44,716 nt of DNA, from assembly GCA_013698305.1 (NCBI GenBank), contig JACCVC010000041.1:1-44716 (forward strand), written 5' to 3'. Positions 25,277 through 33,443 of the stretch are shown in pieces (the stretch's first letter is position 1; each line of letters begins with the position of its first letter). The translations under genes and the position numbers were made by a program. This DNA is from Chloroflexia bacterium (GTDB lineage Bacteria; Chloroflexota; Chloroflexia; Thermomicrobiales; UBA6265). Below the pieces are notes generated by a model that worked only from the letters and a program-made list of their open reading frames with translations, did no database searches and was not told the DNA's origin.

Positions 25277-26489
25277 AGTGAGCCTTTGTGTTTTTGCCAC
25301 AGAAAAAGTCGGGCGCTGTAGCCATTGTATGCTCGACGACGACCTTGCGTCCCCGCCAACGATGATGCCGTTGCCATGTGCGACGCCAGATCAGGGCGAC
25401 GATGACCGGATCGGCGACGGTCGCCGTCCAATGCGTGAGCGGCAAGCCGAGATACGCCCGCGACATGCCGAACTGTGTGCCCAACCGGATGACCAGCAGG
25501 GCGGCGTTCAGGCGAACTACCAGTCGCCTCAGCGGCATTCCGCGCCAGAGGCTGCCCACCAGGAGCGCCATCGGCGGCAATCCCATGGTCAGTCCGAGGT
25601 CGGCCAGTCGCATCCACGAGCGGGTGCCGAAATACCGGTCCCGCATTGGCAGGGATCGGGACCAGTTCACCAGAGCATCGTACCAACCGGCGTACATCTC
25701 GACCGTGACCAATGCACCTGCGTCCGCTGGCTCATAGAATCCAACTGGCTCACCGATCGCCGCGCATTGCCGAGCCATGGTGACGTCCTCCACCAGCGAT
25801 CGGGCGACCGAGGCGAACCCCCCCACTTCAGTCAGGAGGCTTTGTTCGATCAGGAAGCACTGGCCGTTCGCCTGAACCGAAAGGGGGTCCGTGGTGGCGC
25901 TGCCGGGGATGCCGTAGCGGTAGACCAGTGTCGCCAGCAGCGAGGTGTGGATCGGGGCTTCCAGCGGTCCGCTGACCCGTTGCGGCGCGGCGACGCTCAT
26001 CACCCGCAGCCTGTGCTTCCCGGCATGAGCAAGGATTGAAGGCACGAGCGCGGACTGTGGCCGCGCGTCGGCGTCAATAGTGAGGACCCACCGGGTGTCG
26101 GCAGCGATGTGGCGCGAGCCGACATGCAACCCCCACGGCTTGCCATTCCAATCGAGCGGAACCGGCGCGGCGTCTATCAGGCGAACTCGCAAATCCCGTT
26201 CGGCGAAGCGGCGAACGATATCCCTCGTCGCGTCGGTGGAGCCTCCGTCGACGACCAGGATCTCGGCGACATCGCGGCCTTGGCCAATGAGTCCCTCCAG
26301 GCACGGCGCCAGCCGCTCGGCCTCGTCCAGCACCGGCACGATCACGCTGACCGACGGTTTGCCTTCGTGCCGCGCCGTCTCGATCCGTGCCCCACCCGAA
26401 GACGCAAGCAGTCGGTTCACGACCCGCACTCCCGCGATGGCCTGGAGCAGCAGCACAATGCCGATACACCAGCGAAGGGTCTGCATCAT
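25248..26489 (-). CDS. Glycosyltransferase family 2, CruG-like carotenoid glycosyltransferase
   Basis: 413-residue GT2 enzyme. An N-terminal membrane helix (about 5-25) precedes the GT-A domain, which has SVSVIVPVLDEAERLAP, VDGGSTDATRD and the metal-binding LTIDADARP. The acceptor region has NGQCFLIEQS and SLVEDVTMARQ. Two or three C-terminal hydrophobic stretches follow (about 295-370). It lies directly before cruF and overlaps it, the same pairing as cruG with cruF in myxoxanthophyll-type carotenoid synthesis. It therefore likely adds a sugar to the hydroxylated carotenoid. Which sugar and position is unknown. Its start overlaps the stop of the hydrolase gene (ATGATG). Confidence 0.86.
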   Translation of the reverse strand: MMQTLRWCIGIVLLLQAIAGVRVVNRLLASSGGARIETARHEGKPSVSVIVPVLDEAERLAPCLEGLIGQGRDVAEILVVDGGSTDATRDIVRRFAERDLRVRLIDAAPVPLDWNGKPWGLHVGSRHIAADTRWVLTIDADARPQSALVPSILAHAGKHRLRVMSVAAPQRVSGPLEAPIHTSLLATLVYRYGIPGSATTDPLSVQANGQCFLIEQSLLTEVGGFASVARSLVEDVTMARQCAAIGEPVGFYEPADAGALVTVEMYAGWYDALVNWSRSLPMRDRYFGTRSWMRLADLGLTMGLPPMALLVGSLWRGMPLRRLVVRLNAALLVIRLGTQFGMSRAYLGLPLTHWTATVADPVIVALIWRRTWQRHHRWRGRKVVVEHTMATAPDFFCGKNTKAHYAADTRTIG

Positions 26490-27325
26490 CCCGTCGTGCC
26501 TCCGCCGATCCGCGCGAACAGTCGCTCCACAAGCGGTCGGACCTCACTCCAGGATCGAACCGAGTCGAACGGGATCAGGTGATTGCCCGCCACCTCGTGA
26601 TACGAAACCCGGCCACCGAGATGATCGGCCAGCCAGCGGGCGTTGTGATGACCGACGACGTCATCGGGACGTCCCTGGATGATGGTTGCCGGGACGGTGA
26701 TGTGGCGGGCGAGCCGCCCTGCCTCGCGACCGATCAGCCGACAGTCGTTCAGCAACCTGGTCGGCAGCACGTAGTCCTCGCGGATCGCTCGTTGTGTCTC
26801 GGAATCATCGACATCCAGCCCGGGCATCGTGTTCTCGAAGAACCGCTTCGTCGCTGGTTGCGAGAAATCCATACCCTTGAAGGGCGTCAGTTCGCGCAGC
26901 ACCAGCTTCGCGACCGGCAGCGCCACCGCCTTGGGATCAGCAAGACGGACCAGCGGCGCAAAGAGCGCCAGTTCGTCAGGTGGCCGAGCCGCTGCGGCAT
27001 GGATCGCCAGAGCCGCGCCCAGCGAGTAGCCGAGCAGCACCCGCCGTCGATAACGGGTGGTGAAATCGTCCCAGCGCTCCATCACCGACGCGAGCCAGTC
27101 ATCGCCGCGCACTTCGAGGAATCGACCGATGTCCGCGCCCATGCCGGGAATGCCGATTACCTCTACGTCACTCCCAGCGTTGAAGGCGATCTCCGCGGTC
27201 GGGCGTAGCTCGTCGGGCGTGCCGGTGAAGCCGTGGATCATCAGGACGCCCGGTCGATCGGGATTCTCGTCTTCATGCTTCAGGCTAAATGGGTGATATC
27301 GCTCTTGCGCGTACCAGATCAGCAT
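26486..27325 (-). CDS. Alpha/beta hydrolase (serine aminopeptidase/carboxylesterase-like)
   Basis: 279-residue alpha/beta hydrolase. It shows oxyanion motif MIHGFTGTPDE (about 29-39), nucleophile elbow GYSLG (about 99-103), an acidic residue in IIQGRPDDVVG and the catalytic His in VAGNHLIPFD. It resembles bacterial carboxylesterases/monoglyceride lipases. It is the first gene of the minus-strand carotenoid operon and overlaps the glycosyltransferase gene, so it may act on carotenoid or lipid esters, but no pathway role is proven. There is no signal peptide. The ribosome site is weak. Divergent from crtI, with a 195-base gap holding one repeat. Confidence 0.88.
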   Translation of the reverse strand: MLIWYAQERYHPFSLKHEDENPDRPGVLMIHGFTGTPDELRPTAEIAFNAGSDVEVIGIPGMGADIGRFLEVRGDDWLASVMERWDDFTTRYRRRVLLGYSLGAALAIHAAAARPPDELALFAPLVRLADPKAVALPVAKLVLRELTPFKGMDFSQPATKRFFENTMPGLDVDDSETQRAIREDYVLPTRLLNDCRLIGREAGRLARHITVPATIIQGRPDDVVGHHNARWLADHLGGRVSYHEVAGNHLIPFDSVRSWSEVRPLVERLFARIGGGTTG

Positions 27326-27461
27326 TGATGGATCCCAAGGAATGCGTCATTCAACATGTCGTCAAGTGTCGCGGCTGCGCATGGTTCCGTCGAGGATCGT
27401 GCCACATTCCCGCTACAGAGCGGGGTCGACGCCCGCCACCCATCAACGTAGCCTAACGTGC

Positions 27462-27486
27462 GTAGGGGCAGACACAGGGTCTGCCC
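27462..27486. repeat. Hairpin repeat upstream of crtI (loop ACAGG)
   Basis: GTAGGGG (27462-27468) opens a hairpin with arms GGGCAGAC (27466-27473) and GTCTGCCC (27479-27486) and loop ACAGG, a one-base variant of the usual ACAAG. It lies 34 bases before the crtI start, within the divergent promoter region, unlike most copies, which sit at gene ends. Confidence 0.8.
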
Positions 27487-27520
27487 GTTGAACCCAGCTC
27501 TCGGACGGGGAATGAGATCA

Positions 27521-29026
27521 ATGCAGGTATTGGTGATTGGCAGCGGGTTCGGCGGGCTGGCGGCGGCGATCCGCCTGGCCGCTCGAGGGCACGACGTCAC
27601 GATCCTGGAACAGCGCGATGCGCCGGGAGGTCGCGCCTACGTCTACCGGCAGGATGGTTTCACCTTCGACGGCGGTCCGACCGTGATCACCGCGCCGTGG
27701 TTGCTCGCCGACCTGTTCGAGCTCGCTGGCGAGACTATGGCGGATCATCTCGACCTCGTGCCACTCACCCCGTTCTACCGCATCTTCTTCGACGACGGCG
27801 ACAGCATGGACTACACCGGCGACCCCGAGGCGATGGAGGCGGAAATCCGACGGTTGACCGGCGGCGAGGAGGATGTCGCTGGCTACCGGCAATTCTCCCG
27901 CCAATCAGCGCGCATCTTCGCCAAGGGGTTCACCGAGCTTGCCGACAAGCCGTTCCTGTCGGTGGCCGACATGCTCCGAATCGCTCCTGACCTGATGCGC
28001 CTTCAGAGCTTTCGCACGGTCTACGGCTTCGTCAGCCGCTTTGTCCGCAACGAAAAGCTGCGGCAGGCGCTTTCATTCCATCCCTTGCTGATCGGCGGCA
28101 ACCCATTTCAGACCACCAGCGTTTACGCGCTGATCCACCACCTGGAGCGGCACTGGGGGGTCTGGTTCGCGCGGGGTGGAACCGCCGCCATCGTCGATGC
28201 GCTCGTCGCGCTGTTCCAGCGGCTCGGCGGCACAATCCGGTACAACAGTCCGGTGACGCGAATCCATGCCGGCAATCGCCGGGCCAGCGGCGTGCGCCTC
28301 GCCGACGGCACGGACCTCAACTCGGACATCGTCGTCAGCAACGGCGATGTCGCGCAAACGTACCGCACCATGCTGCCGGAACACGTCCGTCCGACCTGGA
28401 CCGACGAGAAGCTGGAAAAGCTGCGCTACTCGATGTCGCTGGTGGTGATCTATTTCGGCGCCGACCGTCAGTATCGAGGGGACGATGCGCCGGCGCTGGC
28501 CCACCACAACATCATCCTGGGTCCTAGATACAAGGAGCTTCTCACCGACGTCTTCACGAAGAAGGTCCTCGCCGATGATTTCTCGCTGTACCTGCACATG
28601 CCGACGCTGACCGACCCCAACCTTGCGCCAGAGGGCCACGAAGCGTTTTACGTGCTGTCGCCGGTGCCGCATCTTGGCGGCTCTGCCGATTGGGCAAAGG
28701 CGGCGAGGCCGTACCGGGATCGGATCATGCAATTCCTGGAGGATCGCTACCTGCCCGGCCTGTCGCGGCACCTCGTCACTGAACACATGATCGATCCGCG
28801 GCACTTCGCGACGACGTTGAGCAGCTGGCAGGGGTCGGCGTTCTCGATCGAGCCGGTGTTGACGCAGTCGGCCTGGTTCCGACCGCACAACCGGGCGGAG
28901 GATATCGACAACCTGTATTTTGTGGGCGCGGGGACGCATCCTGGGGCAGGTCTGCCGGGCGTGCTGACCTCGGCCAAGATCGCCGACGACCTCATCGCGG
29001 GACAGAGTGAATCTCATGAAGATTGA
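27521..29026 (+). CDS. crtI: Phytoene desaturase (CrtI family)
   Basis: 501-residue FAD-dependent desaturase. The dinucleotide-binding motif VIGSGFGGLAAAIRLAARGHDVTILEQ begins at residue 4, followed by the FTFDGGPTVITAPW stretch. The C-terminal FAD motif is NLYFVGAGTHPGAGLPGVLTSAKI, the CrtI signature. It introduces double bonds in phytoene to give neurosporene, lycopene or a longer product. The start at ATG 27521 puts the FAD motif at the usual distance; an ATG at 27512 is also in frame. The gene is the plus-strand partner of the carotenoid operon and ends at a strong hairpin. Confidence 0.94.
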   Translation: MQVLVIGSGFGGLAAAIRLAARGHDVTILEQRDAPGGRAYVYRQDGFTFDGGPTVITAPWLLADLFELAGETMADHLDLVPLTPFYRIFFDDGDSMDYTGDPEAMEAEIRRLTGGEEDVAGYRQFSRQSARIFAKGFTELADKPFLSVADMLRIAPDLMRLQSFRTVYGFVSRFVRNEKLRQALSFHPLLIGGNPFQTTSVYALIHHLERHWGVWFARGGTAAIVDALVALFQRLGGTIRYNSPVTRIHAGNRRASGVRLADGTDLNSDIVVSNGDVAQTYRTMLPEHVRPTWTDEKLEKLRYSMSLVVIYFGADRQYRGDDAPALAHHNIILGPRYKELLTDVFTKKVLADDFSLYLHMPTLTDPNLAPEGHEAFYVLSPVPHLGGSADWAKAARPYRDRIMQFLEDRYLPGLSRHLVTEHMIDPRHFATTLSSWQGSAFSIEPVLTQSAWFRPHNRAEDIDNLYFVGAGTHPGAGLPGVLTSAKIADDLIAGQSESHED

Positions 29027-29027
29027 C

Positions 29028-29103
29028 GCGTACGGGCCGGTCTTGTGCCGGCCTTCGATCGCATTCGGCAACGAGGGAGACCACAAGGGTCTCCCTCGTA
29101 CGC
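29028..29103. repeat. Double hairpin between crtI and the NYN gene (ACAAG loop, 12-bp stem)
   Basis: The element is bounded by GCGTACG (29028-29034) and CGTACGC (29097-29103). Hairpin one has GGCCGG (29035-29040) and CCGGCC (29048-29053), with CTTGT in the loop. Hairpin two has exact 12-base arms ACGAGGGAGACC (29071-29082) and GGTCTCCCTCGT (29088-29099) around ACAAG. It fills the whole gap between two convergent genes and is a good candidate for a two-way transcript end. Confidence 0.85.
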
Positions 29104-29110
29104 GGCTCAG

Positions 29111-30124
29111 CTACGGTGTATAGCGGCGTGGGCGATCGTTGCGGTTGGTCGAGAACTCCTGTTCCCACGGCGACCGTGATCGCCGATTCTCCAGATTGGG
29201 CGGCTGGGGCTCGTCGTACAGGTCTTCGTCCTCGACCTCGACCGGCTCCTCGCGCCATTCCGGCTGCCCGTCTGTTTCCTCGTCGGCGGTATGCTCATCG
29301 CCGCCGGCCTCGATCACCGCGACCGACGCGTCGATCTCGAGCGCTTCGATCACCAGCGGATGCGCCGGATTGAGCTCGGTTGTCACCAGCTCGTTGCCCT
29401 GGCCGTTGATGGTCTGTCGCTTGATCAGCACCTGCTTGCGCAGGAACTCCATCACCTTGGCCTCGATGTGCTCCGAGGGCAGCTTCGAGCGATCCACGAA
29501 ACGCCAGAGCGACCGGCTCATGTGACTCTGAGTGGGCACAAAGCCGTCATGCAGCTGCTCGACATAGGTGCTGATCGACTGGATCACGGAGATGTCGATG
29601 TCCTCGGTCTGTTCCAGCTCGATCGGGTCGTCCTCGCCAGCCGCCGCGACCAAGTCCGGGCTGACCGACCCCGGCACTCCGCAGATCACCACCCGCAGGC
29701 CCAGACGATTGCGAAGCGTGGTCACCAGCCGGATGAAATCCTTGTCGCCACTGAACAGCAGGAACGTCTTGATGTCCGGACGCACGAGCGCGGTGTTGAT
29801 GATGTCGACCACGAGATTGAGGTCTGAGCGCGAGGCGAGCTTCTCCCGCCCCTGCGAGTCCTGCGACCGTTTCACCGGGTAGTGGTTCATCTCAAATCCG
29901 GCGACGTCGAGCCGGGTGCGGACATACGGAGGATGCTGATCGAAATCGGCGTAGGCCTTGGCCACCGACATCAATCCGTACTTGAGCGCCTTGTCACGCC
30001 AGACAACCGGGTCCGGTTCCCGCCCGTAGGAATTGATGGTGGAATACCGGATGTTCTCGAAATCCACGAACGCCGCAACTTCATCGGCTCGACCGGTCCG
30101 CCCGGCCATCGGTCCATTCACCAC
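29111..30124 (-). CDS. NYN/LabA-like (PIN-fold) protein
   Basis: 337-residue protein with an N-terminal NYN domain (about 15-165), a PIN-like ribonuclease fold. Likely acidic metal ligands are Asp21 (FVDFENI), the Asp in RSDLNLVVDI and Asp residues in LLFSGDKDFI. A small helical domain (about 195-260, SRSLWRFVDRSKLPSEHIEAKVMEF) follows, possibly winged-helix. The C-terminus (about 270-337) is acidic and disordered, ending in a basic tail. GTG 30124 has GAGGAG eight bases upstream. Family members are predicted RNases or RNA-processing factors; its target is unknown. Two small palindromes lie about 80-110 bases upstream. Confidence 0.88.
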   Translation of the reverse strand: MVNGPMAGRTGRADEVAAFVDFENIRYSTINSYGREPDPVVWRDKALKYGLMSVAKAYADFDQHPPYVRTRLDVAGFEMNHYPVKRSQDSQGREKLASRSDLNLVVDIINTALVRPDIKTFLLFSGDKDFIRLVTTLRNRLGLRVVICGVPGSVSPDLVAAAGEDDPIELEQTEDIDISVIQSISTYVEQLHDGFVPTQSHMSRSLWRFVDRSKLPSEHIEAKVMEFLRKQVLIKRQTINGQGNELVTTELNPAHPLVIEALEIDASVAVIEAGGDEHTADEETDGQPEWREEPVEVEDEDLYDEPQPPNLENRRSRSPWEQEFSTNRNDRPRRYTP

Positions 30125-30456
30125 GAGCGACTCTCCTCAATACATAAGTGATTCAGCTATCGATTACCATCTGACGCCTGTCGTCACAATCTCGCGCAGT
30201 TCCGAATCACTGATTCTTGAACTGCCAGTTCGCCTCGTTCGGCCAGCCACACGCTCTCTGGGTGCTGCTGTTCGCCCAATTACACAACGGGCCAAAGGAT
30301 TCACCTGTAACGCCGGATTACCACTCACCGGCCACATCACACCACAGCAACACATCGCCGTTCGAACCTGAAACCTGCCGTCATATTGATGCGACAATAC
30401 CACGTCTGGCAAGGGCAGGAGTATGTCCGAATCATGGTTAGGAAGAGGGTCCGACC
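30125..30456. other. 332-base gene-free gap between the NYN and ROK genes
   Basis: This gap holds the upstream region of the NYN gene (minus strand) and the downstream end of the ROK gene. Two small palindromes (30204-30231) and part of a repeat (30446-30460) are the only structures I can see. No tRNA or convincing ORF is present. Confidence 0.6.
30204..30231. promoter_or_regulatory. Tandem small palindromes upstream of the NYN gene (possible operator)
   Basis: GAATC-act-GATTC (30204-30216) and GAACT-gcc-AGTTC (30219-30231) lie two bases apart. GTGATTC near 30149 is an inverted match to GAATCAC at 30204. They are about 80 bases upstream of the NYN start on the minus strand. Regulation by a dimeric repressor is possible, but the arms are short and chance is not excluded. 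Confidence 0.35.
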
Positions 30457-30460
30457 CTAC
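30446..30460. repeat. Short hairpin repeat containing the ROK gene stop codon
   Basis: AGGGT (30446-30450) and ACCCT (30454-30458) form a small palindrome ending in CTAC (30457-30460). The reverse complement of 30457-30459 is the TAG stop of the ROK gene. It looks like a short remnant of the GTAG...CTAC repeats. Confidence 0.6.
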
Positions 30461-31449
30461 GATGTGGCGGCGTCTGCCGCCAGCACTGCCGCTCCGATCA
30501 CGCCGGAGAAGTCCCCCAGACCGGCTCGCTCGATCTGCACTGCCTGACCGGCGTGCGCCAGTGCCTGTTTCCGTGTCGATGTCTCCGCCGCCTCAAAGTA
30601 GGCGTCGACCGATTCGATCACCCCACCGCCGAGGATGATGCGGGTAGGGTTGAGAAAGTTGACGACGTTGGCGAGCCCATATCCCAGGTAGGTTCCTCCC
30701 TCGTCGATGACCTCCCGCACCATCTCGTCCTTCAGCTTCAGCGCCTCGCGGATCATGCCGGATTTGAACGGCGCCACCGCCGGATCGGCTGGATCGAGGT
30801 CGGGCATCATCTCGCTCAGCACCGACTTCCGGCCTCGTCGCAATTCGCCCAGCATCGCCCGCGTCATGCCGGTGCGAGAGGCGTACGCCTCCAGGTGGCC
30901 ATGCGCGCCACACCCGCAGACCCGCCCGCCGACCTGCACCGTGGTGTGCCCCAGCTCGCCGGCGTTGCCCGCCGAGCCCGCCACGATCTCGCCGTTGCGG
31001 ACGATGCCGCCCCCGATCCCGGTGCCGACGAAGACGACGACGAAATCGTCGATGTCCTTGCCCGCGCCGAAGCGGAATTCGCCAGCGGCGGCGATCTGCA
31101 CGTCGTTGCGGATGATCGCCGGGATGCCCAACTCATCCTTGAGCAGTTTCGCCATTGGCAGGTCAACGACCGACCGGCTGAGGTTTGCGGTACCGACCAG
31201 GATGCCGCGCTCGACATCGACCTGTCCGGCGATGCCGACGCACACACCGGTGATGTCGCCCATCTCCGTGCCGGCCTTGCCCGCAGCCTTGCGGGCGACA
31301 TCGAAGATCCTCTGCATCAGCTCCTCAGGTCCGTCGGTCGAGTCGGTCTTCTTCTTGCCGGTTCCCATGACCTTGCCGGTGTCGACATCGACCACGCTCG
31401 CCAGCACCTTGGTTCCGCCGAAATCAACACCGAGCGCCAGTCGTGCCAT
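30457..31449 (-). CDS. ROK family kinase (glucokinase-like)
   Basis: 330-residue sugar kinase of the ROK family. The ATP-binding phosphate-1 motif is GVDFGGTKVLASVVD (about 7-21), with VVVFVGTGIGGGIV later. The ROK signature with the sugar-binding residues is GNAGELGHTTVQ, and the adenosine stretch is IILGGGVIES. The zinc motif is CGCGAHGHLEAY, where the usual C-x-C-G-x2-G-C-x-E has His in place of the third Cys. It probably phosphorylates glucose or a related sugar in the cytoplasm. Start ATG 31449 follows AGGGAG at a rather long distance. Its stop codon lies within a repeat end. Confidence 0.9.
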   Translation of the reverse strand: MARLALGVDFGGTKVLASVVDVDTGKVMGTGKKKTDSTDGPEELMQRIFDVARKAAGKAGTEMGDITGVCVGIAGQVDVERGILVGTANLSRSVVDLPMAKLLKDELGIPAIIRNDVQIAAAGEFRFGAGKDIDDFVVVFVGTGIGGGIVRNGEIVAGSAGNAGELGHTTVQVGGRVCGCGAHGHLEAYASRTGMTRAMLGELRRGRKSVLSEMMPDLDPADPAVAPFKSGMIREALKLKDEMVREVIDEGGTYLGYGLANVVNFLNPTRIILGGGVIESVDAYFEAAETSTRKQALAHAGQAVQIERAGLGDFSGVIGAAVLAADAATS

Positions 31450-31490
31450 TGGTATGCATCTCCCTGATTCCAAATGATCCGGACCAACAC

Positions 31491-31567
31491 CCGTAGCCTC
31501 GGACCTCGTGTTCCGGGTCTGTCGATCCCAACGGGTTTTGCCGGACCGACACAAGGTCGGTCCCTAC
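31491..31567. repeat. Hairpin repeats between the LLM and ROK genes (ACAAG loop)
   Basis: A GTAGCCTCGGAC start near 31493 is followed by a perfect hairpin: GGACCGAC (31543-31550), loop ACAAG (31551-31555), GTCGGTCC (31556-31563), then CTAC (31564-31567). That terminal CTA is the reverse complement of the TAG stop of the oxidoreductase gene. It lies between two co-directional minus-strand genes. Confidence 0.82.
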
Positions 31568-32517
31568 GAGTCGAGGCGTTCGAGTACGTGGCCGAACGCT
31601 TCGATCGATTGCGGCGTGGTGGGGTCGAGCCCCGCCACGAAGTGCTTCATTCCCACATCACGGAAGCCGGCAATCACCTCCGCCTTGTGCTCGTCGTCGC
31701 CCTCGATCGGGTTGGGGCGTCGTCCCAGGTAGCCTTCCATCGCGATGTTGCCGCCGGCGGTTCGCACCAGGGTGGCGGGATCGCGACCCGCTGCGATGCA
31801 CGCCGCGTCGACCTGTTCCATCAGCGGCTTGACCGCTTCGGCGTCCTTGTGCCACACCGTGTTCCACGCGTCGGCGTAGTCGGCGATGATGCCCAGCATC
31901 CGATCCCCCGACGACCCTATTAGGATCGGCGCCCCGGCGGCTCGAGGCCCGCGCGGTTGGTTCACAGCGCCGTTCGCCGAGAAGAACCGCCCTTCCGAAG
32001 TCGCCTCGCCCTTGCGCAGCAGGGGGTGGATGATCCGGATCGCCTCTTCGAATCTCGTGACGCGATAGTCGAACGGCATCCCGAACTGGTCGTACTCTGG
32101 CTGGTGCCACCCAGCGCCGAGGCCGAGGATGAACCGGCCATCGCTGATGTCGTCGATCGTCTCGGTCATCTTGGCGATAACGCCAGGGTTGCGATATCCA
32201 GTGCAGGCCACCAACGCGCCGATCTTGACCTCCGGCACCCGTGCCGCCACTCCCGCCATCAGGGTAAAGGCTTCCCAGACGCCGCGCAGCTCGTCTTCGG
32301 GCGACCCCATGGTGAAGTGGTCGGCAAACCAGAGTGCATCGACCCCGATGTCCCTGGCGACCTCCGCCATCTCCACGATGTCGTTAAAGTGCGGCGTGTC
32401 GCCAAAAGCCGAGCCTTCGCCTATCGGCATCATCAGGCCCACGCCCATCGGCCTGCTGTCCTCAACCCAGTGTCCGGTCGCCATCAACCCCTCGTCTGTC
32501 GACATATCGTGCGTCAT
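31564..32517 (-). CDS. LLM-class (luciferase-like) F420-type oxidoreductase
   Basis: 317-residue TIM-barrel protein of the bacterial luciferase-like monooxygenase family, closest in look to the F420-dependent branch. Landmarks are VDALWFADHFTMG, IGALVACTGYRNPGVIAKM, SDGRFILGLGAGWHQPEYDQFGMPFD, and PILIGSSGDRMLGIIADYADAWN. The cofactor could be F420 or FMN; F420 is suggested by the GLGAGWHxPEYxxFG motif common in that branch. The substrate is unknown. Start ATG 32517 has GGAGGG upstream. The TAG stop falls in the CTAC end of a repeat. It is downstream of the ABC transporter operon by 67 bases. Confidence 0.88.
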   Translation of the reverse strand: MTHDMSTDEGLMATGHWVEDSRPMGVGLMMPIGEGSAFGDTPHFNDIVEMAEVARDIGVDALWFADHFTMGSPEDELRGVWEAFTLMAGVAARVPEVKIGALVACTGYRNPGVIAKMTETIDDISDGRFILGLGAGWHQPEYDQFGMPFDYRVTRFEEAIRIIHPLLRKGEATSEGRFFSANGAVNQPRGPRAAGAPILIGSSGDRMLGIIADYADAWNTVWHKDAEAVKPLMEQVDAACIAAGRDPATLVRTAGGNIAMEGYLGRRPNPIEGDDEHKAEVIAGFRDVGMKHFVAGLDPTTPQSIEAFGHVLERLDS

Positions 32518-32584
32518 CTTTCCCTCCGGTTCATCGAGTTCATCGTCGGCATTGTCGCAGGAACCGACGGAATTGTCCGCCAGA

Positions 32585-33334
32585 TTACTGAAGATTCATG
32601 GTTCGCAAGCGCCAGGCCGCCATCCCGATCGTCACCGCGATCAACACGCCGACCGTGATCAGCGCGGTGGACGTCCGGGACGCGCCGTCGAGCAACACTA
32701 CCGGATCGTCCAGCAGCCGCACGAAGATCGACTGCGTGTAGTGGCGAATGCTGATCGTGCGGATGCCTGGCAGGAACTGCGATAGCAGCGATTCCCAGAC
32801 AAAGACGTAGAAAATACCGATCAGCAGCGCTCGCGACGAGTAGAGGCTGATCAGCAGGAACAACGCGCTGAAGGCGGCAATGCCCGCGAGGCTGGCGACC
32901 AGCATCGGCAGGATCATATCCCGCGTGTCGTTCAGGAACCCCCACGATGACACCAGCCAGACCGTCAGCAGGGCGCCCCACGCAATCGGCACGGTCACCA
33001 GCAGCGTGCCGATGTACTTCTCGACCACAATCCGAAGGCGGCTCGACGGCTTCATTGTCAGGTAGGGCAGGGTGCGGTCCTCGATCTCGTCGCCGAGCGC
33101 CGCGGTCGACAGCACCAGCGCCGCCAGGGGCAGCAGGGTAGAGGCGAACAATCCGACAAAGATTGGCGTCGCGAGGAAGTCGCGAATCTCCCAGATTCTC
33201 GGGTCAGGGACGGCCAGGCGCAGGATGATGGCGAAGAAGACCGGGATCACGCAGATCCCCGCGACCACCAGCACCGATTTCGCGCGCAGAAACTGACGGA
33301 TGGTCAGTTGCGTGATGGTGAATTGTCCAGTCAC
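32585..33334 (-). CDS. ABC-2 type transporter permease
   Basis: 249-residue membrane protein with about six hydrophobic helices and the ABC-2 pattern: a first helix after TIRQFLRAKSVLVVAG, then a long loop near ALGDEIEDRTLPYLTMKPSSRLRIVVEKY, which is the family's coupling helix. It has a GTG start with GGAG upstream. It is the last gene of the four-gene transporter operon (ATPase, permease, ATPase, permease). It likely pairs with the ATPase at 33444-34421. The substrate is unknown. Confidence 0.85.
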   Translation of the reverse strand: MTGQFTITQLTIRQFLRAKSVLVVAGICVIPVFFAIILRLAVPDPRIWEIRDFLATPIFVGLFASTLLPLAALVLSTAALGDEIEDRTLPYLTMKPSSRLRIVVEKYIGTLLVTVPIAWGALLTVWLVSSWGFLNDTRDMILPMLVASLAGIAAFSALFLLISLYSSRALLIGIFYVFVWESLLSQFLPGIRTISIRHYTQSIFVRLLDDPVVLLDGASRTSTALITVGVLIAVTIGMAAWRLRTMNLQ

Positions 33335-33374
33335 AGGTCGCTCCAGGATTCGAACGTGTTTTGGCGTTCATCGC

Positions 33375-33396
33375 GTAGCGCCGACCCTGTGTCGGC
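33375..33396. repeat. Hairpin repeat between ABC transporter genes
   Basis: GTAG (33375-33378) precedes arms GCCGAC (33380-33385) and GTCGGC (33391-33396) around CCTGT, a one-base variant of CTTGT. It lies between the ATPase and the last permease gene of the operon and could lower expression of the final gene. Confidence 0.75.
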
Positions 33397-33443
33397 CTGT
33401 GGAACACCCCTATCCGACGACATCGTCATGACATCCGGCCTAT

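Noticed and set aside
28073..29086. Long minus-strand open frame across the crtI gene
   Set aside because: The sequence is His/Arg/Gln-rich and has no family motif, as expected for the shadow of a high-GC gene; crtI has full FAD motifs.
30357..30369. A T-loop-like GGTTCGAACGG on the minus strand, as in tRNA genes
   Set aside because: The flanking bases do not form a T-stem, and no acceptor or anticodon arm can be drawn around it.
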